Origin: Anaerolineales bacterium
GTDB taxonomy: Bacteria; Chloroflexota; Anaerolineae; Anaerolineales; Anaerolineaceae
Length of the DNA stretch: 12,808 nucleotides
Direction: 5' to 3'
NCBI GenBank assembly: GCA_020060485.1
Contig: JAGVAB010000014.1
Span: 1 to 12,808, forward strand
In this document: one piece after another, positions 1-6,052 of the stretch
Layout: every line of letters starts with the position of its first letter
Numbering within the stretch: the stretch's first letter is position 1
Program-made: the position numbers and the translations under genes
The notes under the pieces: generated by a model
The model's database searches: none
The model's input: the letters and a program-made list of their open reading frames with translations, nothing else
What the model was told of the DNA's origin: nothing

Positions 1-137
1 AAAACCTGGCGATATACGCAAACCAGGGCTTATTTGGCCTGTAATTTGGCGTCATCATTAAGATAAGGGAACTGCAAATTAACCTTGAGAAGGCCATGCA
101 AAAATACTATGCGAAGCATGAAGGAATCTCGCATCAG

Positions 138-146
138 TGCTATAAT
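138..146 (+). promoter_or_regulatory. Extended -10 promoter of the FKBP gene
   Basis: TATAAT at 141-146 is preceded by TG plus one base at 138-140, a perfect extended -10 element. No good -35 hexamer lies 16-18 bp upstream, which extended -10 promoters tolerate. It lies about 48 bp before the start codon at 194. Inference from motif only. Confidence 0.5.
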
Positions 147-193
147 TGGTTTTCGTCAGATGTACTTAATTTTCCACCTTTACGGAGATAAAC

Positions 194-703
194 ATGTCAA
201 ATACTGAACCCACCCAGATCAAAGATGGCGTTGTCGTCAACCTCGCCTTCACCCTGACCGTAGATGGCGAAATCGTTGATCAGGCTGATGCGAACGATCC
301 ATTTTTCTTTCTGCAAGGATACGATAATGTCATTCCCGGTCTCGAAGCCCAACTTGAAGGCATGAAAACCGGTGAAAGCAAAACATTCGTTGTCCTGCCC
401 GAAGACGGTTACGGAGCTATAGACCCGGACGGCATCCTGCACTTGCCGCGCACTGAATTTCCCGATGATATGCCGCTGGAACCCGACATGGAGCTGGAAA
501 TGCGCTCCGAGGACGATGAGATCATGTATGCCACCATCGTTTCCACTACAGATACGATGGTCAAGCTTGATTTCAACCACCCCCTGGCTGGGAAGGAGCT
601 GCATTTCGAGGTTACCGTTTTAGATTTGCGCGCTGCCACCCCGGAAGAGCTTGAACACGGCCATGCCCACGAGGACGATGACGAATACGAAGACGAGGAA
701 TAA
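194..703 (+). CDS. slyD: FKBP-type peptidyl-prolyl cis-trans isomerase, SlyD-like
   Basis: A cytosolic FKBP-fold prolyl isomerase and chaperone of the SlyD type, 169 aa. The FKBP half-domain runs from about residues 8-70, with the pocket segment GYDNVIPGLEAQLEGMKTGE at 42-61. An inserted flap (IF) chaperone domain covers about 72-125. The FKBP fold resumes with the family signature LDFNHPLAGKEL at 125-136. The C-terminus has a short His motif (HGHAH, 155-159) followed by an acidic tail, DDDEYEDEE. E. coli SlyD has a longer His/Cys-rich tail that binds nickel; here only the HGHAH remnant is present, so metal binding is uncertain. ATG at 194 has GGAG at 184-187 with good spacing. The gene is convergent with the cobalamin operon, whose stop codon lies 4 bp away. 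No signal peptide is seen. The family call is firm; a specific client is not inferable. Confidence 0.93.
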   Translation: MSNTEPTQIKDGVVVNLAFTLTVDGEIVDQADANDPFFFLQGYDNVIPGLEAQLEGMKTGESKTFVVLPEDGYGAIDPDGILHLPRTEFPDDMPLEPDMELEMRSEDDEIMYATIVSTTDTMVKLDFNHPLAGKELHFEVTVLDLRAATPEELEHGHAHEDDDEYEDEE

Positions 704-707
704 TCGC

Positions 708-1820
708 CTAAAAGATCAGCGATCCGCGCTTCTGCTCTAGCATCTGTAATGCTGCGACCAAACGGCTGTTTTCCTGCGGCTGTTTGGTCGCAATTCGTAT
801 ATAAGCCGGCAGATCAAAGGAATGACAATCCCGCACCTGAATATATTCTTTCAACAATTCACTGCGGCAGGCTGCTCCATTGCCAACCTTCACCAGAAAA
901 TAATGCACAGCCGAAGGTGCCAATTTAGCGCCCAGTTTCTCCAATTCCTGTCGGAATTGATCCCGGGCGTCTGTCAGTTTTTTCAGGGTTTCCTGTAAGT
1001 ATCCTTCGTCTTGCAGGGCTGCCGCACCCGCTGCCTGCGCCAGCGCATTGACATTCCAGGCTGGCCGCACCCTTCCCACGGCCTCGATCACCGCCTCGCT
1101 GCCCACTGTGTACCCCAACCTCAGTCCGGCTAATGCATAGTCCTTGGTCATTGAACGCAGCACCAGCAAATTATCCTCCCGGCAAGTGATCAGCGTTTCG
1201 TCCCAGTCCGCAAAAGCCATATAGGCTTCATCCACCACGAACAACGTCCGCGGAAATTCCCTCGCCCACCCGGCGATCAAACCTGCCGGGAGCAACGTGC
1301 CAGTAGGATTGTTCGGGTTGCAGAGAAAAACGATCTTTGGCGGGTGTTGTTGCAACTCACGGCGCAGCGAGGCCTCATCCACCTGAAAATCTTGCTCTGC
1401 CCCGCTGAAAATTTCCCTGACCTGCGCTCCCATCAAACCGGCTGAACGCTGGTATTCCCCAAAGGTGGGTGCCAGGATTAACACAATATCGCCTTTGGAC
1501 AGATAGGCAAAGGAAATCAATTGGATCAATTCGGATGTCCCATTGCCAACCAGAATGCGATTGGGGTCCATAGCATAACGCCTGGAAAGCATACGGCGCA
1601 GCTTGACTGCATCCCGGTCAGGATACCGGTCTACGGGCACAGCCTTCATAGCTTCCAGTACTCGCGGCGAAGGGCCAAATGGATTACTGTTCACACTGAA
1701 ATCAAGCAGCTCTTCGGGAGAAATCCCCAGAATTTCCAATTCGGTATAATCCAGAGCCCCGTGATGGGCAGCAGGGGAAGCTTGGATCTCTGCCCGCGGC
1801 GTAATCGCCGAATCGTGCAT
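708..1820 (-). CDS. cobD: CobD-type threonine-phosphate decarboxylase (HisC-like PLP aminotransferase fold)
   Basis: A class I/II PLP enzyme of 370 aa. From context it decarboxylates L-threonine O-3-phosphate to (R)-1-aminopropan-2-yl phosphate, the linker used by CbiB. Visible motifs are SVNSNPFGPSP (42-52, family substrate-side signature), GNGTSELI (92-99, phosphate-binding region), NPNNPTG (168-174), VDEAY (196-200, PLP-pyridine Asp) and SMTKDYALAGLRLGY (223-237), with Lys226 as the likely Schiff-base lysine. By sequence alone it could be histidinol-phosphate aminotransferase (HisC); position directly after cbiB and cobQ favours CobD. ATG at 1820 is preferred over an in-frame GTG at 1829 because GAGGTGA lies 5 nt upstream of the ATG. 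That leaves a 5-bp gap after the cbiB stop; using the GTG would give a 4-bp overlap. It is the last gene of the operon, and an 11-bp inverted repeat lies inside its 3' end (753-792). Confidence 0.82.
   Translation of the reverse strand: MHDSAITPRAEIQASPAAHHGALDYTELEILGISPEELLDFSVNSNPFGPSPRVLEAMKAVPVDRYPDRDAVKLRRMLSRRYAMDPNRILVGNGTSELIQLISFAYLSKGDIVLILAPTFGEYQRSAGLMGAQVREIFSGAEQDFQVDEASLRRELQQHPPKIVFLCNPNNPTGTLLPAGLIAGWAREFPRTLFVVDEAYMAFADWDETLITCREDNLLVLRSMTKDYALAGLRLGYTVGSEAVIEAVGRVRPAWNVNALAQAAGAAALQDEGYLQETLKKLTDARDQFRQELEKLGAKLAPSAVHYFLVKVGNGAACRSELLKEYIQVRDCHSFDLPAYIRIATKQPQENSRLVAALQMLEQKRGSLIF
753..792. repeat. 11-bp perfect inverted repeat within the cobD 3' end
   Basis: TGCGACCAAAC (753-763) and GTTTGGTCGCA (782-792) are perfect reverse complements with an 18-nt loop. 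The repeat lies inside the coding region of the decarboxylase, encoding ATKQ and RLVAA, and 50-90 nt downstream of the slyD-like stop. Neither strand has a U-tract after the stem, so a classic intrinsic terminator is not supported. Confidence 0.6.
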
Positions 1821-1825
1821 ATTTT

Positions 1826-2800
1826 TCACCTCGTTGGTTTGATCTTTTTTCTTTCGGCCAATTTAATGAAACCTGTCATGATGACTGCCGCGCTCATCAA
1901 GCCCAGCAGCAGCCATACCGCCCGGCGCATAATGCGCACGCTATCGGCGAGATCTGCCGGTGTTGCCTGCCGTTGACCCGCCCCCAAACGGTAATGATCT
2001 TTCTTCTCCAGTTCTACCTGCAACAAACCCGCCATCATGCTCATCGGGTGGCCAGCATTCGGGCTTGCCGTTAGTGCGCGGTCGCTCCTCCAGGTATCCA
2101 GCCCATTTTTCACATTTTTTCCACTTAACCGGCCCGACAGAACCAGGCCCAGGGCTGTCAGCCGGGCAGGGATCAAATTAAGCAAATCGTCCCAGCGGGC
2201 AGGAAATTTTCCCAGCCATTCATGCTCTGCATCGTGGTAGCCCCACATCGAATCCACCGTATTTGAAAACCGGTAAGCATAAGCCGCCCCCAAACCGCCC
2301 AGCAAGTAATAATACAATGGCCCGACCACCCCATCCGACGTGTTCTCAGCCACCGATTCTATAGCGGCAGCACAGACTTCATGCTCCGCAAGATCCCGCG
2401 TATCCCGGCTGACCAAATGCCAATGCAGCAATCGCCGCGCTTCATTCAGGTCCTCCTGCCGCAAAGCTGTTTCGATCTCCTGGGCTGCCAGTCGCAGGCC
2501 GCGAGCCGAAAGCATCATTTTTAATGTATAAGCTTTCGCAGGCAAAGCCAGAGGCGCGGGCAGCATATCCAACCCCAACTCCAGCATTTTTCCCATTCCA
2601 TAACAAACCCCCGCCCCACCCAAAGCCACCAATCCGCCAAAACAAAATCTGCCTGCATTGCCGGCCGGGGCAAATGCTTTCAGGCGGCCAATCAGACTGC
2701 CCATCCAGGCCACCGGGTGCCAGCGATTTTCCGGATCTCCCAGGCCTGCGTCCAGCCCCAAAGCCAGGGCAGCCACCAGACAGCGATCAGCTTCTGCCAA
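1826..2800 (-). CDS. cbiB: Adenosylcobinamide-phosphate synthase CbiB
   Basis: An integral membrane enzyme of 324 aa in the CbiB/CobD family. It joins the aminopropanol (phosphate) arm to adenosylcobyric acid, giving adenosylcobinamide (phosphate). Diagnostic segments are LGLDAGLGDPENRWHPVAWMG near the N-terminus (about 14-34), the ESVAENTSDGVVGPLYYYLLGG region (about 148-170), NTVDSMWGY with a downstream basic and aromatic stretch (about 180-195), and SPNAGHPMSMMAG (about 246-258). Several hydrophobic stretches match the family's membrane segments, and the C-terminus ends in a membrane helix and a basic tail. The start appears to be TTG at 2800, with AGGTGA immediately upstream. It lies in the same frame as cobQ, separated from the cobQ stop by only one codon. 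The next ATG is too far in, since it would remove the conserved GDPxxxxHPV segment. Its product chemistry fits both neighbours. Confidence 0.9.
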   Translation of the reverse strand: MAEADRCLVAALALGLDAGLGDPENRWHPVAWMGSLIGRLKAFAPAGNAGRFCFGGLVALGGAGVCYGMGKMLELGLDMLPAPLALPAKAYTLKMMLSARGLRLAAQEIETALRQEDLNEARRLLHWHLVSRDTRDLAEHEVCAAAIESVAENTSDGVVGPLYYYLLGGLGAAYAYRFSNTVDSMWGYHDAEHEWLGKFPARWDDLLNLIPARLTALGLVLSGRLSGKNVKNGLDTWRSDRALTASPNAGHPMSMMAGLLQVELEKKDHYRLGAGQRQATPADLADSVRIMRRAVWLLLGLMSAAVIMTGFIKLAERKKIKPTR

Positions 2801-2803
2801 CTG

Positions 2804-4291
2804 TCACCTGCCTGCCTCAAGACCCATGATGCGCTTGATCTCCACCCAGTCCACAGCAGACTGCACCACATCCGCCAATCGGTCATACTCCTTTTCACGC
2901 AGTGCCTTGCCGCCAGAGACTGTCCCCAGCCAACCAAGCTCTCTCAGCCACTGCTGGCGAAAGCCATCATTGCTAAAGATATCATGCAGGTAGGTACCCC
3001 AAACCCGGCCATCCTTTGATCTGGCGCCATCCTGCACTTGCACCGTCGCGCCGCTGCGCTCCACAACCATGCCGAAAGGCTGTTCCCCTTCCAACAGACT
3101 CGTCTCCCCACTATGGATCTCATAACCTCTCAAATCCTGCCCGTCTGGCAGCCCCAGCCTGGCCTGATAGGTATGTTTTTCTTTTTGGAATACAGTGACC
3201 ACATCCAGCAATCCCAGCCCAGTGGACTGAGAACCAGGCTGTCCTTCCACGCCCTGTGGGTCCGCCAGGCTGCGGCCAAGCATCTGAAACCCGCCACAAA
3301 TCCCCGCCACAGGCGTACCTTGACTGGCAGCCTGGCGGATCAGCCCATCCAGTCCTTGCTCTTTTAACCAGCCCAGGTCGGCCAATGTGGCTTTCGTGCC
3401 CGGCAGGATGATCACATCCGGGTTTCCAAACTGTTCGACCCCGCTTACAAAACGCAGCCGCACCCCATCCTCTGCGGCCAGCAGATCAAATTCGTCAAAA
3501 TTGGAGATGCGCGGCAAATGGATCACAACGATATCCAGGCCTTCAGCCGCAGAAGACTTGCCTCGTTCCAAAACAACTGCATCCTCGCTGGCTATGCGCA
3601 AATCAGGCACATATGGGATCACACCCAGAGCTGAAACGCCAAATGCCCGTTCCTGCAGCATCTGCAAACCATTCCCCAACAAAGCCGGGTCGCCGCGAAA
3701 GCGGTTGATCAAAAAACCCTTGATCTGCTGCCTTTCCTCTGGTTCCAGTAAAAACATGGTCCCGGCCAGGGCTGCAAACACGCCGCCCCGGTCAATGTCC
3801 CCAATCAGAAAACATGGCGCATTGGCATAGGCCGCCATGCGCAGGTTGGTGATGTCCCCCGATTTTAAATTGATCTCGGCCGGACTTCCAGCGCCTTCCA
3901 TCACGATCACATCATAGCGGGCAGCCAGGCGGTCATAGGCGGCCATGGCTTCTTCCCACAGCATGGTTTTCATCGTGTCCCAATTGCCGGCCTCAATCTG
4001 CCCAATGGCTTTGCCATTCAACACTACCTGGCTGCGGCTGTTGCCTTCCGGCTTGAGTAGAATGGGATTCATATCCGTGTGCGGCCTGACCCGTGCCGCC
4101 TCGGCCTGCACGATCTGCGCCCGGCCCATCTCTCCCCCTTCCAGGGTTACCCCGGCGTTGTTGCTCATGTTCTGCGCCTTGAAAGGCGCCACGCGGTGGC
4201 CTTCCCGCGCCAGAATGCGGCAAAAAGCCGTCGCCAGCAGGCTCTTCCCCGCATCCGAATGCGTGCCCAGCATCATGCAGGCTTTCGTCAT
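2804..4291 (-). CDS. cobQ: Cobyric acid synthase (glutamine-hydrolysing)
   Basis: A 495-aa ATP-dependent amidotransferase (CobQ/CbiP) that amidates four peripheral carboxylates of the adenosylated corrin ring using glutamine. The N-terminal dethiobiotin-synthetase-like ATPase domain has [12 protein letters not shown] (9-20) and the family signature [15 protein letters not shown] (35-49). [12 protein letters not shown] (131-142) and [10 protein letters not shown] (164-173) are further CobQ signatures. The class I glutamine amidotransferase domain (about 250-450) carries the nucleophile Cys332 in [10 protein letters not shown] and His436 in GTYLHDIF. Length is normal for the family. ATG at 4291 has AGGTGA about 8 nt upstream. 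It is the first gene of the operon and is divergent from the dtxR/feo operon. No cobalamin riboswitch was recognised upstream. Confidence 0.95.
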   Translation of the reverse strand: MTKACMMLGTHSDAGKSLLATAFCRILAREGHRVAPFKAQNMSNNAGVTLEGGEMGRAQIVQAEAARVRPHTDMNPILLKPEGNSRSQVVLNGKAIGQIEAGNWDTMKTMLWEEAMAAYDRLAARYDVIVMEGAGSPAEINLKSGDITNLRMAAYANAPCFLIGDIDRGGVFAALAGTMFLLEPEERQQIKGFLINRFRGDPALLGNGLQMLQERAFGVSALGVIPYVPDLRIASEDAVVLERGKSSAAEGLDIVVIHLPRISNFDEFDLLAAEDGVRLRFVSGVEQFGNPDVIILPGTKATLADLGWLKEQGLDGLIRQAASQGTPVAGICGGFQMLGRSLADPQGVEGQPGSQSTGLGLLDVVTVFQKEKHTYQARLGLPDGQDLRGYEIHSGETSLLEGEQPFGMVVERSGATVQVQDGARSKDGRVWGTYLHDIFSNDGFRQQWLRELGWLGTVSGGKALREKEYDRLADVVQSAVDWVEIKRIMGLEAGR

Positions 4292-4342
4292 TTAATAATC
4301 ACCTTTTGAGACTGAATTTTGTGCCGGCAAACTTATTGCCCG

Positions 4343-4351
4343 ATTATATCA
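4343..4351 (-). promoter_or_regulatory. Extended -10 promoter of the cob operon
   Basis: On the minus strand TGATATAAT reads from 4351 to 4343, a perfect TATAAT with a TGN extension. It lies about 50 bp upstream of the cobQ ATG. The -35 region (around 4366-4372) is poor. The MITE-like element begins 33 bp further upstream, so it abuts the promoter's upstream side. Confidence 0.5.
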
Positions 4352-4376
4352 TGCCCATCTTTCAGGGGAACCTCAT

Positions 4377-4462
4377 TGTAAATCGGCTCTTTGGGAATTA
4401 CCGTGAAAAAACACCCCCATATCTACCATACTTCACGGTTGTTCCCAAAGACCCTGTAAATC
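4377..4462. repeat. 8-bp direct repeat (target duplication) around the MITE-like element
   Basis: TGTAAATC occurs at 4377-4384 and again at 4455-4462, exactly bordering the inverted-repeat element at 4385-4454. Identical 8-bp direct repeats at both outer ends are the expected footprint of a transposition event with 8-bp staggered cuts. Confidence 0.75.
4385..4454. mobile_element. 70-bp MITE-like element with ISL3-like terminal inverted repeats
   Basis: The left end GGCTCTTTGGGAATTACCG and the reverse complement of the right end GGGTCTTTGGGAACAACCG match over 23 bp (continuing into TGAA) with three mismatches. The central 24 nt are unique and non-coding. The ends begin GG(C/G)TCTTTGGGAA and are bordered by an 8-bp direct repeat. 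Both traits recall ISL3-family insertion sequences, whose inverted repeats start with GG and which make 8-bp duplications. It has no transposase, so it would be non-autonomous and mobilised in trans. It sits between the divergent cobQ and dtxR genes and would form a long hairpin in RNA or single-stranded DNA. The mobile nature is well supported; the ISL3 assignment is from remembered consensus. Confidence 0.7.
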
Positions 4463-4562
4463 TTCAGTAAAAAAACCATTTCTATGATGAATATCACCTT
4501 TGCATCATGACAAATCTGTGGTAAATTTTAATAACAAACATAAAATATTATCAGGTTATATT

Positions 4563-5240
4563 ATGGCTGACCATAACATCGATTCTCGCAGTGAAAGCGA
4601 ACAAATGTATCTGGTAACCACCGCCACATTGTTGGAAGGTGGCACGGAATCCCCAGTGCCTTTGTCCAATCTGGCTAAAGAACTGGATGTGCTTTCGGTT
4701 TCCGCCAACCAGATGGTGCGTAAACTGGCCGACGAAGGCCTGGTGAATTACCAGCCTTACCACGGCGTTGAATTGACCGAGAAAGGCAAAAGTCTTGCCA
4801 ACCGCATCCTGCGCCATCGCCGGCTGTGGCAGGTCTTTCTCATCCGTCACCTTGACCTGCCTTTCAAGGACGCTGAAGCCCTGGCCTGTAAAATGGAGCA
4901 CCTCACTTCAAACGGGATTGCAGAAAGGCTGGCAAATTTCCTGGATGATCCCCAGGTCACCCCTCAGGGAGATCTGATCCCTGCCCCAAGTCAATCCCGG
5001 GACGCACAACCGTTGGTATCTCTGGCATCCTTGCAGGTTAACCAACAGGCATGCATTATCCGCATCGACAACCAGATGGCGCTGCGCACCTTCTTGGCCG
5101 AAGAAGGGCTGGGTGTTGGATCGGTCATTCACATCGAAGGCATAGGGCAAAACGGAGCCATTCTGATCGACACGCAGGGAAAGTCACTGCACCTAGCCCA
5201 AAAAACAGCTGAATCCATCCTGGTATCTGTGATGGAATAA
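4563..5240 (+). CDS. DtxR/IdeR-family metal-dependent transcriptional regulator with C-terminal FeoA/SH3-like domain
   Basis: A 225-aa DtxR-family repressor, expected to bind DNA as a metal-loaded dimer and to regulate the downstream iron genes. The N-terminal winged helix spans about 12-74, with recognition helix LSVSANQMVRKLADEGLV at 44-61 and the wing ending in GVELTEKG. The dimerisation and metal-binding helices cover about 75-130 (ACKMEHLTS at 108-116). An SH3-like FeoA domain lies at about 148-225. Met15, Cys109, Glu112 and His113 align with the primary site of DtxR (Met10, Cys102, Glu105, His106). The positions aligned with the ancillary ligands His79, Glu83 and His98 seem to be Arg, Gln and Glu here. 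ATG at 4563 is preferred over a TTG at 4500 that has no ribosome binding site and adds a non-family N-terminus. First gene of the feo operon, 51 bp before feoA. Confidence 0.88.
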   Translation: MADHNIDSRSESEQMYLVTTATLLEGGTESPVPLSNLAKELDVLSVSANQMVRKLADEGLVNYQPYHGVELTEKGKSLANRILRHRRLWQVFLIRHLDLPFKDAEALACKMEHLTSNGIAERLANFLDDPQVTPQGDLIPAPSQSRDAQPLVSLASLQVNQQACIIRIDNQMALRTFLAEEGLGVGSVIHIEGIGQNGAILIDTQGKSLHLAQKTAESILVSVME

Positions 5241-5245
5241 CGAAA

Positions 5246-5277
5246 ATCATCATCTTTTTCTTAAGAATGATGATGAT
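5246..5277 (+). promoter_or_regulatory. Inverted repeat between the dtxR-like gene and feoA
   Basis: ATCATCATC (5246-5254) and GATGATGAT (5269-5277) are perfect reverse complements with a 14-nt loop that contains the palindrome TTCTTAAGAA (5258-5267). The repeat ends 5 nt before the feoA Shine-Dalgarno sequence. It could be an intercistronic RNA hairpin or an operator; no U-tract makes it a terminator. Function is unknown. Confidence 0.45.
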
Positions 5278-5291
5278 GAATGGAGAATGGA

Positions 5292-5525
5292 ATGACATTG
5301 AACATGGCAGCTCTCAATCAGGATTTACGCGTTGTGGGGATCGAAGGCGGCTTGAGAATGAAACAACGCCTGGCCGATCTCGGCCTGAACCAGGGCGAGA
5401 CCATCCGCGTCTTACATGACAGTGGTCACGGCGCCCTGATTCTGGCCGTCAAGGATTCCAGGCTGGCAATTGGCCGCGGCATGGCAAACAGGATCCTGGT
5501 CGAACCTGTACACACTTGCAATTGA
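5292..5525 (+). CDS. feoA: Ferrous iron transport protein FeoA
   Basis: A small cytosolic SH3-like protein, 77 aa from the ATG at 5292, typical of FeoA, which is thought to modulate FeoB. The family pattern is visible: [16 protein letters not shown] at the N-terminus, then [29 protein letters not shown] and the C-terminal strand [18 protein letters not shown], equivalent to the usual G..iaLr...A..I.Ve segment. GGAG at 5282-5285 is spaced 6 nt from the ATG at 5292, so this start is favoured over the in-frame ATG at 5280, which overlaps the inverted repeat's tail. It follows the dtxR-like gene and precedes the FeoB GTPase by 17 bp, consistent with one transcript. Confidence 0.92.
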   Translation: MTLNMAALNQDLRVVGIEGGLRMKQRLADLGLNQGETIRVLHDSGHGALILAVKDSRLAIGRGMANRILVEPVHTCN

Positions 5526-5542
5526 ACGGAATATCCAAGCAA

Positions 5543-6052
5543 ATGACAAAAAAATACCGCATTGCACTAGCCGGAAACCCAAATTGCGGCAAAACCACCA
5601 TATTCAACGAATTGACTGGCGCCCATCAACACGTGGGCAACTGGCCTGGCAAGACCGTTGAACAGAAAACGGGGTTCATCAAAAATGATGACCTTCGGAT
5701 CGAGATCACCGACCTTCCAGGCACTTACAGCTTGAATGCCTATTCCATGGAAGAGATCATTGCCCGGGATTTTTTGATCGAGGAAAACCCCGATCTTGTG
5801 ATTTGCGTGGTCGATGCGGCCAACCTGGAGCGCAATCTCTATCTGTCTGTGCAAATTCTGGAGTTGGGTATGCCAACTTTAATCGTCCTCAACATGACCG
5901 ACATCGCTGACCACCGCGGCATCAAAATCGACGTTGAGCAATTGGGGCAAGCCATGCGCTCCCCGGTAGTGTGCACCACCGCCCGGGAAGGCAAAGGCGT
6001 ACATGAATTAGCCAAAAAAATCTTTGAACTTGCAGCGAGCAAAAATCAATGA
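5543..6052 (+). CDS. feoB: FeoB small GTPase (G) domain protein, separate polypeptide
   Basis: A 169-aa cytosolic G protein equal to only the N-terminal GTPase domain of FeoB. G1 is GNPNCGKT (11-18). Switch I spans about 28-40 ([13 protein letters not shown]) with Thr38 as the likely G2 threonine. G3 is DLPG (57-60), G4 NMTD (117-120) and G5 around TTAREGKG (145-152). Usual FeoB proteins fuse this domain to a helical GDI domain and a membrane channel in about 650-800 aa. Here the chain stops right after the G domain, and the rest is encoded by the next gene in a different frame through an ATGA overlap. ATG at 5543 is chosen; the upstream TTG at 5516 overlaps feoA and adds a non-family N-terminus. 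The product probably assembles with the downstream membrane protein to couple GTP binding to Fe(II) uptake. Confidence 0.92.
   Translation: MTKKYRIALAGNPNCGKTTIFNELTGAHQHVGNWPGKTVEQKTGFIKNDDLRIEITDLPGTYSLNAYSMEEIIARDFLIEENPDLVICVVDAANLERNLYLSVQILELGMPTLIVLNMTDIADHRGIKIDVEQLGQAMRSPVVCTTAREGKGVHELAKKIFELAASKNQ

Noticed and set aside
1..193. A coding region or small RNA in the first 193 bases
   Set aside because: No reading frame with a start and family features was found; the short CCTGG/CCAGG and ATGC-GAA-GCAT repeats are too weak to call. Only the slyD-like promoter is supported.
2524..2993. Plus-strand open frames opposite cbiB and cobQ
   Set aside because: They are proline- and serine-rich shadows of well-recognised minus-strand genes, with no family features or ribosome binding sites.
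4292..4562. A cobalamin riboswitch upstream of cobQ
   Set aside because: No B12-box-like GCCACTG segment or extended set of helices was seen on the minus strand; the main structure there is explained by the MITE-like inverted repeat.
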